Shown here: piece by piece, positions 12,463-22,936 of the stretch | Layout: every line of letters begins with the position of its first letter | How positions within the stretch are numbered: position 1 is the stretch's first letter | Origin: Pictodentalium vernedei | Taxonomy: Eukaryota > Mollusca > Scaphopoda > Dentaliida > Dentaliidae | Assembly (NCBI GenBank): GCA_031216915.1 | Contig: CM062297.1 | Span: 183,900,083 to 183,964,082 of the forward strand | DNA length: 64,000 nucleotides | Reading direction: 5' to 3' | Made by a program: the position numbers and the translations under genes | Notes under the pieces: generated by a model | Databases searched by the model: none | What the model saw: the letters and a program-made list of their open reading frames with translations, nothing else | What the model was told of the DNA's origin: nothing

Positions 12463-12696
12463 CCCTTTACCCAACGTAACGGACAAAAGCGTCCAGCGTT
12501 ATTCACAAAAATCGCCAATTAATTTTCATTATTTTTTCATTTTTTTTGTCTGAAAAACATAGTTTATGCCACCTCTTTGGAACGAGCTCGTCGAACCCGT
12601 TCCAACGAGGGGTCATGATAACCTATGTTTTTGAGACTAAAATGAAACAAAATAGTTATTCAAGTGTCGTCTTGGCTTTTCATGTTAGGTAAAGGG
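12463..12696. mobile_element. piggyBac-like MITE, full length 234 bp
   Basis: It starts CCCTTTACCCAACGTAACGG after TTAA (12459-12462) and ends TTAGGTAAAGGG before TTAA (12697-12700). The interior carries ACGAGCTCGTCG, the AACATAG core and GTGTCGTC typical of the family in this window. It has no coding capacity. Confidence 0.88.
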
Positions 12697-12789
12697 TTAA
12701 TCTCTTTTCCCTCATAATTGCCATTTTTACTTTCTACCGTTTTCCTGTCACGATATAGCCTTAGCTGTTGATGTGGCGTTAAGCACTAC

Positions 12790-12791
12790 AA

Positions 12792-12842
<51 letters not shown>

Positions 12843-12845
12843 ATA
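12790..12845 (+). repeat. AAAT microsatellite, LINE tail
   Basis: About 13 AAAT units follow GGCGTTAAGCACTACAAT. This kind of short-repeat tail ends many jockey-like elements and matches the tail of the SINE family here. It marks the right border of the LINE block. Confidence 0.8.
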
Positions 12846-13250
12846 CTCTTTCAATGGATTAACACAACATTCTACTATTTAACGCCGGTCTGAAATAGAC
12901 ATATTTAAACTAGTGGTACAAATCACAAAGCATTCAATCAATGACTTTCATTATCGTACCCACAACCTGAACTTGTGCATTTATTTTCGACGTACTCATG
13001 TTATGCTATAGAATTACGTCCCGAATCTGCACAGCAGAAGACTAATTCACATTAAATGATTCATGTGAGCTCTCATTACAGTGTGTGATTTGTTCTTGGT
13101 ACTACCTCAACTTCGGATGCCATATTAATATTATCCGTGACATCAGAAAGTTTGCTGTAAGTTTAAAGTTCATAATGCTGTATAATGAAGGTTAAGAATG
13201 GAGCTCTTCAGTGACCCGGACAATTTTAAGTACAATCCCTGTTTTGTCTG
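12846..13250. repeat. Orphan EGF-unit intron segment
   Basis: This aligns with intron sequence 5' of the EGF exons, for example TTCAATGGATTAACACAACA, GCCATATTAATA and GACATCAGAAAGTTTGC. No exon belongs to it here. It is the continuation of the unit cut by the LINE block. Confidence 0.7.
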
Positions 13251-14450
13251 CTACGTAACCCATATTGAGAATCTAACACCAAGCAATCGCCACACCCCCC
13301 ACCGCATAAATTTTGTGAAGGAGGGACTATTGCTTGTAGTCTGCTTGCAATCATTCGCTCATTGAGTTCTAGAAATATCAAGAAATTTTGGGAGTTGCGA
13401 CAGGTGTTGTTGTTCTACGTCTGCAACTCCGATGGATGCTCCTTACTACGTTACCCCCTCCAACTTAACCCCTTACATACAGTCGTGCCTTTATAATGTT
13501 AATTGGTAACCTTCTCGATTGTAAATGCAAAAAAGTCTTACTTAGGCTTGTGCAATATAATGAGTACCTATATGTAAGCAATCTATTGTGTGTTAATTAA
13601 TTCGACTGCACATACACCCTCTCAAACCGGGAGTAGTCAGATATAAATGACGTTTTGAGTTTAAACACAGCACGTAAGACAGTGACTGGTATTATTATTG
13701 CTTAATGGCTTAAGTACACACTTATGGTAGAGTAAGTGTGTAAGTATCACGCGTGCTTATGTGCCTAGTTTTAGGAGGCATTGTTGAATGGCCTTCTAGC
13801 TTCTAAAATCAAATATTTATGTTACTTACTTTTATTGTGCGTTACGTGATTGCTTACTCTGTACAACCTACTGCCCTGTTATTCTATTTGTACCTCACCA
13901 AAACGATGAGTATGTGAACAATTATTTAATGGACGAGAGTTCAATAAATTTGTTCCAAAATACAACAGGATAAGGATTATCCAATAAATCGTCTCGAAAT
14001 ATTTTTCGACTTGCACATCTTTGCCCTCGGAGATATCGCCGGAATACTGTTTGATTTTATTGTGCTGCATGAGGCCTTGTTCCACCAACCTGGCAAAAAG
14101 TGGCTCAACATCCCCCAACACAGTGCCGTCATGTGCCACTGGGTTTGACATCCAAAGTTATAGCCAACGGGTATTCTTACTTATAACTCATAGGAGTAAA
14201 TTTCGCAACTCGATCTGGAATGTGTGTTATATACTTGCCAACTCACTTTTACAAGTACAAAAGTTGTGACGTAATAACAATGATTTTTGTTCTTATTTTA
14301 TCCTCCACTGCACCTGACCAGGGTGTTGAACCTAACATTTCTTTTCCATGCAAGAAATTCACTGAACTGAGGAGTACAATAGTTAAACCTTTTTTGTTTA
14401 AGATACCTCCAGGCACTGCTCCCTGAGTATCCAAACATTATTTATGTATA
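13251..14450. other. Unassigned stretch
   Basis: No known repeat, RNA gene or domain is recognised. The longest minus-strand reading frame (13879-14151) includes EPLFARLVEQGLMQHNKIKQ, which looks helical and could be a fragment of a protein domain, but there is no supporting exon structure. A second minus frame at 14249-14434 is likewise unexplained. Confidence 0.4.
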
Positions 14451-15938
14451 CTAGCGGAAAAAAGAAACACAAGTTTTTTTTCTGGGTAAATATTTCAAAT
14501 GTGTTATGGATGATTATTTCATTGTTTGCATTTTGATGTTATTTCTGCATTACTGGTTAAATTTTGACGAATTTTGCTGTCTTAACACAGGCTGCGTTTG
14601 CATGGATATCGTTCAAACGTTGCTGCCCTACGCCATGTCCTGATCAAAATCAATAGAGGGTGTGCCCACTCTGGCTTCAGTCGCTGCTCTAAGTCTCCTT
14701 ACAAATGACCCTATCAAGTTGTTATGGTCCTTTGTGGGATGTTATTCCACTCCTGCAGAAGAGCCTGCGTGAGCTGTGCGACGTTTGGGATGCTGACGCG
14801 CTTCTTGACCCTCCTGTCCAGCTCTTCCCACAAATGCTCGACTAAGGACAAATCTGAACTGTAGGGTGGCCAATCGAGAACTGGGAAATTGTTTTGGTTG
14901 AGAAAGTCACGAAAACCCTAGCAACTTGTGGCCTAGCATTATCCTGTTGCAACGTAAGGTTACGCGAATGGATAAGTGGAAGGACGTGAGGCATGGGGAC
15001 ATGAGCCCGGCTGTAAGATTGCCCTGGATGACAAAGAAAGGTGTTTTCACGCCATGAGAAATAACCCCAAACCCTAACAGACAGTCTCCCAAATCTGTCG
15101 TTTTCCCTGACTCACGCATCGGAATATCGCTCACCTCGACGTCGATGGGAAAGTTGTCGTCCATCTGACCTGAAAAGCGTGAACCGAGACTCGTCAGTGA
15201 ATAAAACACGTCTCCAGTGGGCCAAGTGAAACCGATTTGAAGCATATGCCCGCAGTCATGCGAACGACGTTGACGTCGGCTGGGTGTAAGTTGCGGACCA
15301 ACGTAGTTACGTCGTGGCCTGAAATTGAACTTCCGCAACCGATTCCTTAATGCTCTTGGACACACTAGGCGACCATCATGAGTGCCTACAATCTGACGCG
15401 ACGTCTGAAATCGGTTGTGGAGGTGTGAGAGACGTATACCTCTATCTTGACGTGTTCGACATAACGCGCGAACGTGCGCTGCTGGGGCAATCAGCTAATC
15501 TTCCTGTGGCTCTGAGACGCCCAACTAAACGAGCTATCGTTGACTCATGGATCCTAAATTGCTGGGCGACGAGACGTTGCGATTGGCACTGCATAATTAG
15601 AGCAATAGCCTTACTCATATCAACTTCGGACATTCGCGGCATTTTGCTTTTCAATCCAGTTGAAATGGAATGTTGTGCAATCGATGTACACGGTTCAAAA
15701 CTTCGATTTGATGTGGTTTTCAAGCCCATAGCACGTCGGAGTGCCCCGGATGCACGCTTCGTCAAAACAAAATGTTGAAAGCATGCTTCGTCGCACGTGG
15801 GCATGGTTGACTGAATTTTAACCAAAGACTCGTTAGACAGTGCACTGAGGTAGCTATGTGTCAAATTTTACTACATTTGGTCTACGGATAAAACAATTAT
15901 ATTACCAAAACAGAACTTGAGTTTCTTTTTTCCGTCAG
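14451..15938 (-). mobile_element. Tc1/mariner-type element 2, 1488 bp
   Basis: The left end reads CTAGCGGAAAAAAGAAACAC and the right end, on the minus strand, reads CTGACGGAAAAAAGAAACTC. They agree over about 25 bases with a few mismatches. TA flanks both ends (14449-14450 and 15939-15940). A broken transposase lies on the minus strand. The ends have diverged more than in the element at 687, which suggests an older insertion or a different subfamily. Confidence 0.88.
14640..15642 (-). pseudogene. Tc1-like transposase, frameshifted
   Basis: The likely start is ATG at 15642 (MPRMSEVDMSKAIAL). It is followed by a paired helix-turn-helix region (VAQQFRIHESTIARLVGRLR) and the GR-rich turn. Later frames show CPRALRNRLRK near 15365, a broken first-Asp block near 15190-15210, LQQDNARPQ with the second Asp near 14930-14955, and a degraded third block near 14860. 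Frameshifts and stops are frequent. A longer frame upstream of 15642 reaches 15864 but is not supported by family resemblance. Confidence 0.85.
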
Positions 15939-16215
15939 TATATTATATGTATACTACATTTTACTACTCTATGTCTTGTATCTTTTGGGTGGTCCCTTGG
16001 TGATGCATCCTTCAAATACTTTCGGCTAACCTTGGAGGGTTTCTTCTTTGCATACTTAGCGTTTCCACAGCATCATGTATTATATGATAACAAATTCCAA
16101 AAAAATGATACTAATGAAACCCTGATATTAAGACTAAGTACAATTAATAGTGTCCCCGAATTTGCAGTCCCAGGTAGTTCTATTGCAAAATACGTAGAAC
16201 TGATTCTATCTCTCG

Positions 16216-16242
16216 GGTGACATAGAAATAAACCCCGGACCT
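16216..16242 (+). other. 2A-like ribosome-skipping motif
   Basis: The codons read GDIEINPGP, matching the D-x-E-x-N-P-G-P core of 2A peptides, where the ribosome skips the bond between Gly and Pro. APE-type LINEs of several invertebrates are known to carry such motifs near the start of ORF2. It is in the same frame as the endonuclease that follows, with one TAG between. The codon at 16201-16203 in this frame is TGA, so a one-base shift upstream separates it from the frame of 16032-16220. Confidence 0.75.
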
Positions 16243-17137
16243 TCAGATATCCCTGTGTGTGATCAGTCTTCAGCGGACCTAAAAAGATGCCATTTAAATG
16301 TGTAGTGTCGGAATCCGAAACTTGACCTTCTCAGATGGGAGTCTACAGCAGACAACATATATGCTTTCTCGGAAACATGGGTGGGACAGTCAAATCTAAA
16401 CATCGGCATTCATTTTGTTGGGTTTCACGCCCCAGTGAGAAAAGATCGCACCACTAGAGGCGGTGGTGTAGCTGTTTATATTAGAAGTGAAATTAGTTTT
16501 AAAACGATGCCTGACATTGAAATCTCTCATTTGGAGTGCCTCTGGGAAGAATTATTCTCTCCGAAAGGCTCTATAATTTTTTATATGTTCTACCGACCAC
16601 CTACTGACATTGAAATTTGGACATTGATATATGCATCAACTGAGAAAACCAAGGATACTACCAGCTTCGACATTATAGTCACCTGTGATTTCAATGATAA
16701 TCAGATTGGAACAAGAAGTAGTTTTGGTGACATTGCAGGCAAATGTCATTTGCGACAAATGGTCTCAACGCCAGCGTTTTACACTGAATCGTCATTGATA
16801 TTACTTGATCTTGTTGCAGTCAGCAACTCGGGTAATGTAATAAGCTGCGAAACATTGGACCCATTTCTTCTGGGATTAATTAGATACCATTGCTCAATAT
16901 ATCTAGAAGCTAATGTATCCAGAAACTTCAAGCGTCAGATAGGGCTTTATAATGATGAAAATTATCCTGAACCCAATAACGAAATTTCAAATACGATTTG
17001 GGCTGTTATACTTGATAACACCAATCTTGATTCAGTGGTAGAGGCTTTGAGTTCCCTAATTTCAGAACTGGCTTTCAAATACATTTTCAAAGAACACTGT
17101 AGTACGAAAATCTCAACCTCGTTGGATGCTTTGTAAA
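16243..17137 (+). pseudogene. LINE APE-type endonuclease
   Basis: This domain nicks the target DNA to prime reverse transcription. Visible blocks are NPKLDLLRW near 16311, FSETWVG near 16369, TTRGGGVAVYIRSE near 16450, FYRPP near 16590 and the DFND block near 16688, where the usual GDFN reads CDFN. After a TAG near 16303 the frame is open from 16381 to 17136. The late SDH motif is not readable. The remnant is recognisable but not functional. Confidence 0.75.
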
Positions 17138-17177
17138 ATCAAGGTACTGATTCGACAGAAGAAACGGTATTATCGCG

Positions 17178-17531
17178 ATGGTAAACGCAGTGATTCTGCT
17201 GAGCTTGGCACAAGTATCGTTAAAACGAAACGACGAAGTCGTCTCGGCAGTTTGTTATGCAAAATGCAACTATTTTAATAAGGTTAAAAATATCTTGGAC
17301 AATCCATCGAGTAGTTCCTCTACGTGGTGGAAAACTTTGAAATCAGGATTAGGCCAAAATAAATTTGAAATCATGAACCTGATATACCAAAACAAGACAT
17401 TGTCTCGTAACCTAGAAACATGGGAGATCTTTAATGAGTTTTTCAGTGAAATTGCCACGATTGATGATTCTACCTTCCCCACAATACCCAGATCGAGCAC
17501 GTCTGACAAACATACACTTAAATGGTGGTAA
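17178..17531 (+). pseudogene. LINE linker region before RT
   Basis: The frame reads CYAKCNYFNKVKNIL and STWWKTLKSGLGQNK, followed by WEIFNEFFSEIATIDDS. These match the segment between endonuclease and reverse transcriptase in CR1-like LINEs. The frame then ends at TAA and RT motifs do not follow. Confidence 0.7.
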
Positions 17532-18010
17532 ATTCTCTGACTGACCGTCCATGTCTTCCACAGCTCAGTGCGTGGAATGTGTGCTTGTCAGACATCCAAC
17601 TATCGCTGAAATCATTCACAAGATGTCACAGTGTAATGCCTCAACTGTCTTTTGATGAAAATATAAAAATATTTCTTCATATATCTCACTTTTATCAAAT
17701 ATCCCATACTTTGTTTGAATAGTATATAAGAGAAAATACGTCTCTTTTAAACTTTGAAAGTTACCTTAATCGTAATTGCCTTTGACGCCACCCACCTCGA
17801 AATATTTTTTTTAACTCACCTTCAAGAGAGGAACAAATTTACCATTGTAGGATTCGCCTCAAGTGTAGTCGGCTCAATGACCATCTTCTCCTTAACAAAC
17901 TTATTGAAATACCCCATCGCAACTGTTGAGAATATGAAACTAATGACCACTTCTTCCTGAGATGCCCGTTCCTTCTCTCTTCTTGGGATGACACTTTAGG
18001 GTTGTTAAGG

Positions 18011-19265
18011 TACCCAATTGATTGTAATGTTCTGCTGTATACATGTAAGTACTTACTTAGTCGGCGAATGCGATGTATCTCCGTTATTTGAATAGGATTA
18101 TCAAAAGATTTTGATCTTGTTATTCAGAGTAGTAATCTATACTGCTGCACATTGAATTTGTTGGTGGTTAATTGTTGCATACATAACACAGTGCCACTTA
18201 AGCCGCCACTGCCGAGAAGTCGAGAGATATATAAAACGCATGGTGCAAAATGAAGGATTTTGTTCATTCTGTTCGTTTTAACACCACATAATCAAGGAAA
18301 GGGAAAATACTAAAATGAAAGATGTTTATAGCTGAACAGACGCATTCTTCTTTTGTAATTTTGTGAATGCTCTTTGCCGAAAAATAAAGCACAGAAAATA
18401 AAGAAGTAAAAATTGATGATATTATTTCGTAATTGTATTGCATAACATTACAACGCAGACATTACGGCCTCTCGTTCTGTCCTTCCGCCCTGGCACTCGT
18501 GCCATATCGACTAACCCATTCACACACGCGTGTCGTTCTGTGTATGTATTGCACAACACTACAACGCAGCCATTTAGAAGGGTAAGTAAGAATATGTCAA
18601 CTTACAATTGAAGGAAGCTTCAAATAAATTACGTTTAGTGGACAACTGTGATTGACCGACCATAAAAAGCAAGGTTTCTTGTTTATACGTCATACATTGA
18701 TTCCGAATCGTTGTTTCCCCTCCTCTATATTCGCCTTGGGGTAGCATTATTAACGTCTTTTCCCCCATTTCTGTATAATGCCGAATGGGTAAAGCACAAA
18801 AAAAATATTTTCCCTGCTTTGTTTAGTATTTCAACATAGCTTAAATTGAGAAATTATCTCGAATTTATTTTACCACAACGATCAACCTCAGACAAATTTA
18901 TGACAAAATTTGAAACAACTAAATTTTTAAAATAGGGCTTTATATAAGCAATATGTATGTAGACGTAAATGAAATATATAATGTATATTCTGATATTTGA
19001 AGCGTTTTATTACTTTCATGTACACGGGCCATTTTTAAAATCGTGTTTCAGTAATGACCTACTAAAAGGTACAGACCAAGCAAGGAAACCTATCCAGATT
19101 TGGAGCATGGCGAGAAAGAAGAAAGGAGTTGCACATAACAATAAGTATTCAACATTTATTAAATGCGATAAAATTACTAGACCAACTAGAACATCACTGA
19201 CGGTAAGGATACCCAAATATACGATTTTAACACAAATGGCATATTTTCAGTTTTAATTCAGTTAC
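18011..19265. repeat. EGF-unit intron with foreign pieces
   Basis: From about 18040 the sequence follows the EGF-unit intron (GCGATGTATCTCCGTTATT, TTGCATACATAACACAGTGCC, then GTTTAGTGGACAAC near 18635). A segment at about 18240-18560 has no counterpart in the 22-26 kb units. No conserved exon is seen. Confidence 0.65.
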
Positions 19266-19378
19266 ACTTTTCACAGTTAACACCCGCATAACCAATCGCA
19301 CATTTCCATGTATGCTTGTTAAATGCTATTAGTTAAAACTCCCCCATTCTGGCATGGTTTAGCTGCACATTCATCTTT
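19266..19378 (-). pseudogene. Degenerate cbEGF exon
   Basis: The minus strand still reads AAGATGAATGTGCAGC and AAACCATGCCAGAATGGG, that is DEC and KPCQNGG, but the third cysteine codon is changed (GTT TTA), an inserted base after AATAGCATT brings TAA into frame, and the donor reads AAGTGTAACT in place of AAGGTAACT. It cannot encode an EGF domain. Splicing could skip it without frame damage because neighbouring introns share phase 1. Confidence 0.8.
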
Positions 19379-19649
19379 CTGTAAAATGTAATTAAACTTA
19401 AACATATCTGTAGTTATAATAGTCACAGATTGAAACATACATCATATATGTCTGAAAAAAATCTTTATTAGGCAATTGTACCTACGCAAGTGATTTAAAA
19501 TTATAATAACTACTGGAACTGAAGTCAATATTATTACCATGCTATCACAAGGAGTCTATCAGATAAAATAATCTTCCACCATTTGGCTGGCCGTTGAAAC
19601 ATTCAAGATAATGGTCATGTCTCAATGGCAGTTTGTTGTGAGGCAAATA

Positions 19650-20945
19650 TTATAGTAAAAATAACACTCGCCGGCCTCTGATTTGTCGCAGTTCTTGGGT
19701 GAGAAGGCCTTGGTTACCCCTGTCCTCCCAACTGCCTCCCTATTCCCACGCTTCTTCTCTCCTCCCAACACTCGGAGACGAATAGCTTGATGACATCCCT
19801 TGCCCCATGCTTCCCAATCTCTCCGATTAGCATATTTACCCTCTCCTTTAGTTTAAACAATATTTTATTTCCGGTAAACAAAAACATACAAGTACAAAAA
19901 GATATACAGGATACAAATAATTGACGGGAAATGGACCCAGCAGCAAGCTTAAGCTTATGTAAGCTGTCTCCATTGCATTCAAGTACATTTAGCTGATTCG
20001 ATATAGCGAGGTTGATTAAATACCAGAATAGAATATTTGAATTTAAATTCAAAAAGTAAATATCTTGTCTCTAGTGAATACTGGTGGTTGTTGGGGTCAA
20101 GGATGCACAGTATAAGAGGAGATAAGCTGTAGGTCACTCACATGAGAAGTTAGCTCTCAATTATCCTCCGCTGACAATACCAAACCTGGACACCATCCCT
20201 CGTGAGTCACCTTGCAAGCTTCCCAGGAGATGGCGCCCAGGCCCGGAACCATCAACAGAGTGAAATGAGAATGAGGCGTCTCAATTACTAACCCACAACT
20301 CACTCTTCTGGCACTGTACATTAGGTATTACCCTCTCCTTTGAATCACCCACTGACCACATGTCCTTCATTCTCCCAGCCCATTTCCCAATTACACTCCC
20401 AGTGAATCGTGTTCTTTTAGACTGGTATTTTGGAAATTCTAGTAGTAAGTGTTCCAGGGTCTCCACCACGCCTAAATTACACGTCTGGTACTCCTTTTCA
20501 CTGTTTTTCACAATTTCCCCCCTCAGCTCCAAGGACAGCGACCTCGGCTTGAACAACAGTGACCCCCTAAAGGTGCCATCAATGTACTCTTCAAAACCAG
20601 GCTTCTCTTTATCACACAGGCCACCCAAAGACCTCTTTGATTTGACCCTCTTTCGTCAATTAAGGTTACCATTCTCCATGACTCTTTCTCTGGCGATTTT
20701 TGTACCTTCGGTTGCCCCTACGTCTAGGCCCGTGTTCTCCACTGAGTAGTTCTCTATTAACCCTCTCACCAGGACCATCCACCATGTCTAGGTATTTGCG
20801 TTGAAAAAACTCTGGAACATTATTTTACACCATCGGCTGTCGGGGAGATTTACCATATAACTAAGATAACAGGGATTCAATAAGTCTATCCTGTCCTTGA
20901 TCCTCATCCACACAAGCTCCTCCGATTCCTTCTAGTGTTGCGTCA
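19650..20945 (-). pseudogene. LINE C-terminal remnant, minus strand
   Basis: Reading frames on the minus strand show FEEYIDGTFRGSLLFKPRS, then CNLGVVETLEHLLLEF and FPKYQSKRTRFTGSVIGKW, then ECWEERRSVG near the left end. The block with two Cys, a His and a further Cys (here Phe) resembles the cysteine/histidine C-terminus of LINE ORF2 proteins. The same family occurs at 22430-22690, 44645-45690 and 55182-56227. A different 478-bp insertion splits it at 19850-20327. I cannot name the clade. Confidence 0.7.
19850..20327 (-). mobile_element. 5'-truncated LINE with 14-bp target duplication
   Basis: Direct repeats TTACCCTCTCCTTT at 19836-19849 and 20328-20341 flank 478 bases inserted into an older LINE remnant. 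On the minus strand the insert ends AAATAAAATATTGTTTAAAC. A similar terminus ends the insert at 43338-43770. Only 3' sequence is present, as usual for incomplete reverse transcription. Confidence 0.85.
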
Positions 20946-22051
20946 ATCAGCCATGTTAATATAGCTGAAACAACTTGGAGTACTTTTTCCTTGGATTAAC
21001 ACCACATCCTGCTATTTGATCTAGGTTTGAAATAGACAAATTTAAACTCGTGATACAATCGCAGATCATCGAATCAAGGAATATCATTATCGTGCACACA
21101 ACATGAACTTGTACATTCATTTGCCACTCTACACATATTCTGTAACAGAATTATCTTACGAGTCTGTATAGCAGCCTTTAATTCACACTAAATGATTCAT
21201 GTATGCTCGCATTTCAAAGTGTCATTTTTGATTGCTACTACTTCAAATTCGGAAGGCATACTGGTACAATACCCGGCATCGGAAAGTTTGCTGTAAGTTT
21301 AACGTTTAAAATGCTGAATAGTGAGGGTTCACAATGAAGCAGGAGCACTCTTAGGGCCGATACAATAAACGAAGAAAATCGGCCAATGCAGAATGTTTGT
21401 GGTAATTATACTTTTCGTGAGCTTGGCGAAATGCAGAACAAACTGGTGAAAGTACTCATTTAATGGGAAATGCGATGTATCTCCATTATTAGAATAGTAT
21501 TATCCAAAGGATTTTTCATTGTTATTCAGAAAAGTATATACAAATATTGTCTGTGAATCTATACTGTTGCACATTAAATTGTTTGGTAGGGTTAATTGTT
21601 GCATACATAACACACTGCCGTTTGTGCAGCCACTACCGAGAAATCGTGAGATTTATATATAATTACAATTTAACCATTTAGAACGGCAAATGTGAATGTT
21701 TCAACTTACAACTCAAGGAAGATGCGAATAAATCACATTTAGTGGTATAATTGACTGACCCCCCAAAAATCAAACTGTCATGTTTATGTTTCTCAAATGG
21801 ACTTTAAAACCTTGTTTCTTCTCCTCTCTATTGGTCTTGAAATAGCATTTGTAAAACACATTTTTGTCCCTTTGCGTGTTATGCCAAAATGGATAAGAAC
21901 AAACAGACTTTTCCCTTTTTTGTTTAGTACGTCAGTATACCTGAAAATTGAGATATTATTATTTATTGCCACAATCAACAACCTTAGAAAAATTAAGCCA
22001 AAAAGTACGTAGACTGGAAAGAAGTACAATGCATAACTTCTGAGATCTTAA
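20946..22051. repeat. EGF-unit intron, one unit
   Basis: The sequence aligns through the unit from GCTGAAACAACTTGGAGTAC near 20967 to TTCTGAGATCTTAA near 22039. Subtracting the LINE pieces and the MITE, the spacing from exon 19266 to exon 22823 comes to about 1.8 kb, one unit. No exon is expected or seen. Confidence 0.7.
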
Positions 22052-22249
22052 CCAAGGCTTTACCGAACATGAAAAGCAGCCGACACTTGCAAACAAAATT
22101 CTTGAGTAACTATTATTTTTCATTTTTTGTCTCAAAAACATAGGTTATGACCCCTCGTTTTTGAGACAAAAATGAAAAAATACTGAAAATTAATTGGCGA
22201 TATTTGAGAATAGCGCTGGCCGGTTTTGGCCGTTACGTTGGGTAAATGG
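22052..22249. mobile_element. piggyBac-like MITE with in-window empty site
   Basis: The insert lies between TTAA at 22048-22051 and TTAA at 22250-22253. Paralogous units have a single TTAA at the same spot (GAGATTTTAAGGAATTT near 26080, GAGATCTTAAGGAATTT near 43077). This proves a TTAA target and precise ends. The core GACCCCTCGTTTTTGAGAC has lost the central palindrome seen in other copies. Confidence 0.93.
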
Positions 22250-22429
22250 TTAAGGAATTTATTGTTTTCATGTACATGGGGGTCGGCTTTTTATTAGGGC
22301 TCGAATAGTGACTTGATGGTAGGTACACGCCAAGCAAGGAAACACACCACGAATTGAAGCTGTATGAGAAAGAAGGAAGAATAGCACTTTAACAACAATA
22401 AGTATTCAACATTCATTGATAAAAATAAC

Positions 22430-22690
22430 TCTTTGGCCAGCCGCTGATTTGTCGCGGTCCTCATAAGAGAAGGCCATCATTCCCCCTGCACCCCACCCCC
22501 TCTTCCCCTCCTCTCCTCCCAGCATTCAGATATAAACTGCTTAATAGTGTCCCTCACTTCCTCTTTTTCAATTTCTTCAATAAGCATTCCTACCCTCTCC
22601 CTCGTGTCCCCCTTCAGCCATCTATCCTTTGTTTCTTCACCCCACTTCTGCATTATTCTTCCAGTAAATTTTATTCTATGAGGGATATAC
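22430..22690 (-). mobile_element. 5'-truncated LINE fragment
   Basis: On the minus strand it reads KFTGRIMQKWGEETKDRW and then FISECWEERRG, matching the C-terminal end of the LINE at 19650. It ends with GCTGGCCAAAGAGTTATTTT, as that copy does. It interrupts the EGF-unit intron between ACATTCATTGA and GAGTGAGATA. Confidence 0.75.
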
Positions 22691-22822
22691 TGAGTGAGAT
22701 ACAATTAATGCAACAAGTATAAGTTCTGCCAACCTCCTCAAATATCATAAGTATGTAGGGACGCGCAAGTATGTGATTTTAACAAAAGAGGCATATTTTG
22801 ATTCTCAGTTTACTTCAGTTAC

Positions 22823-22936
22823 CTGCTTCACAATTAACTCCCATGTAACCAGCTGCACATTTACATGTATACTTGTTTATGCCATCGGTGCAAACTCCCC
22901 CATTCTGGCATGGTTTTGTAGCACATTCATCTATAT
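22823..22936 (-). CDS. cbEGF exon
   Basis: One 38-residue domain starts [10 protein letters not shown], has [12 protein letters not shown] in the middle and ends GYMGVNCEA. Met replaces Thr before GVNC, a change shared only with the exon at 24605. Ala replaces the final Thr because of one base change (TGCTTCAC on the plus strand). Splice sites TTTTACAG and GTAACT are intact. Confidence 0.87.

Larger units (their letters stand above)
7110..12845 (+). mobile_element. Decayed jockey-like LINE with nested insertions
   Basis: In order on the plus strand are ORF1 remnants with a zinc knuckle (7270-8096), an APE-type endonuclease (8270-8790), reverse transcriptase blocks (9385-10330), an RNase H-like piece (11400-11580), a C-terminal cysteine/histidine block (11690-11960), and a tail of AAAT repeats at 12790-12845. 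Later arrivals interrupt it: MITEs at 9735, 10411 and 12463, repeat A at 10821, and a foldback at 12155. All frames are broken. The order of domains fits the jockey group. The left border is approximate. Confidence 0.75.
16020..18010 (+). mobile_element. CR1-like LINE remnant, RT core deleted
   Basis: Order on the plus strand: an N-terminal segment, a 2A-like motif (16216-16242), an APE-type endonuclease (16300-17137), the linker ahead of RT (17180-17530), and a C-terminal cysteine block (about 17855-17990, with NDHFFLRCPFLLSSW). Only some 320 bases lie between the linker and the C-terminal block, where a full RT needs about 1.5 kb. The catalytic RT is therefore gone. Confidence 0.75.
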
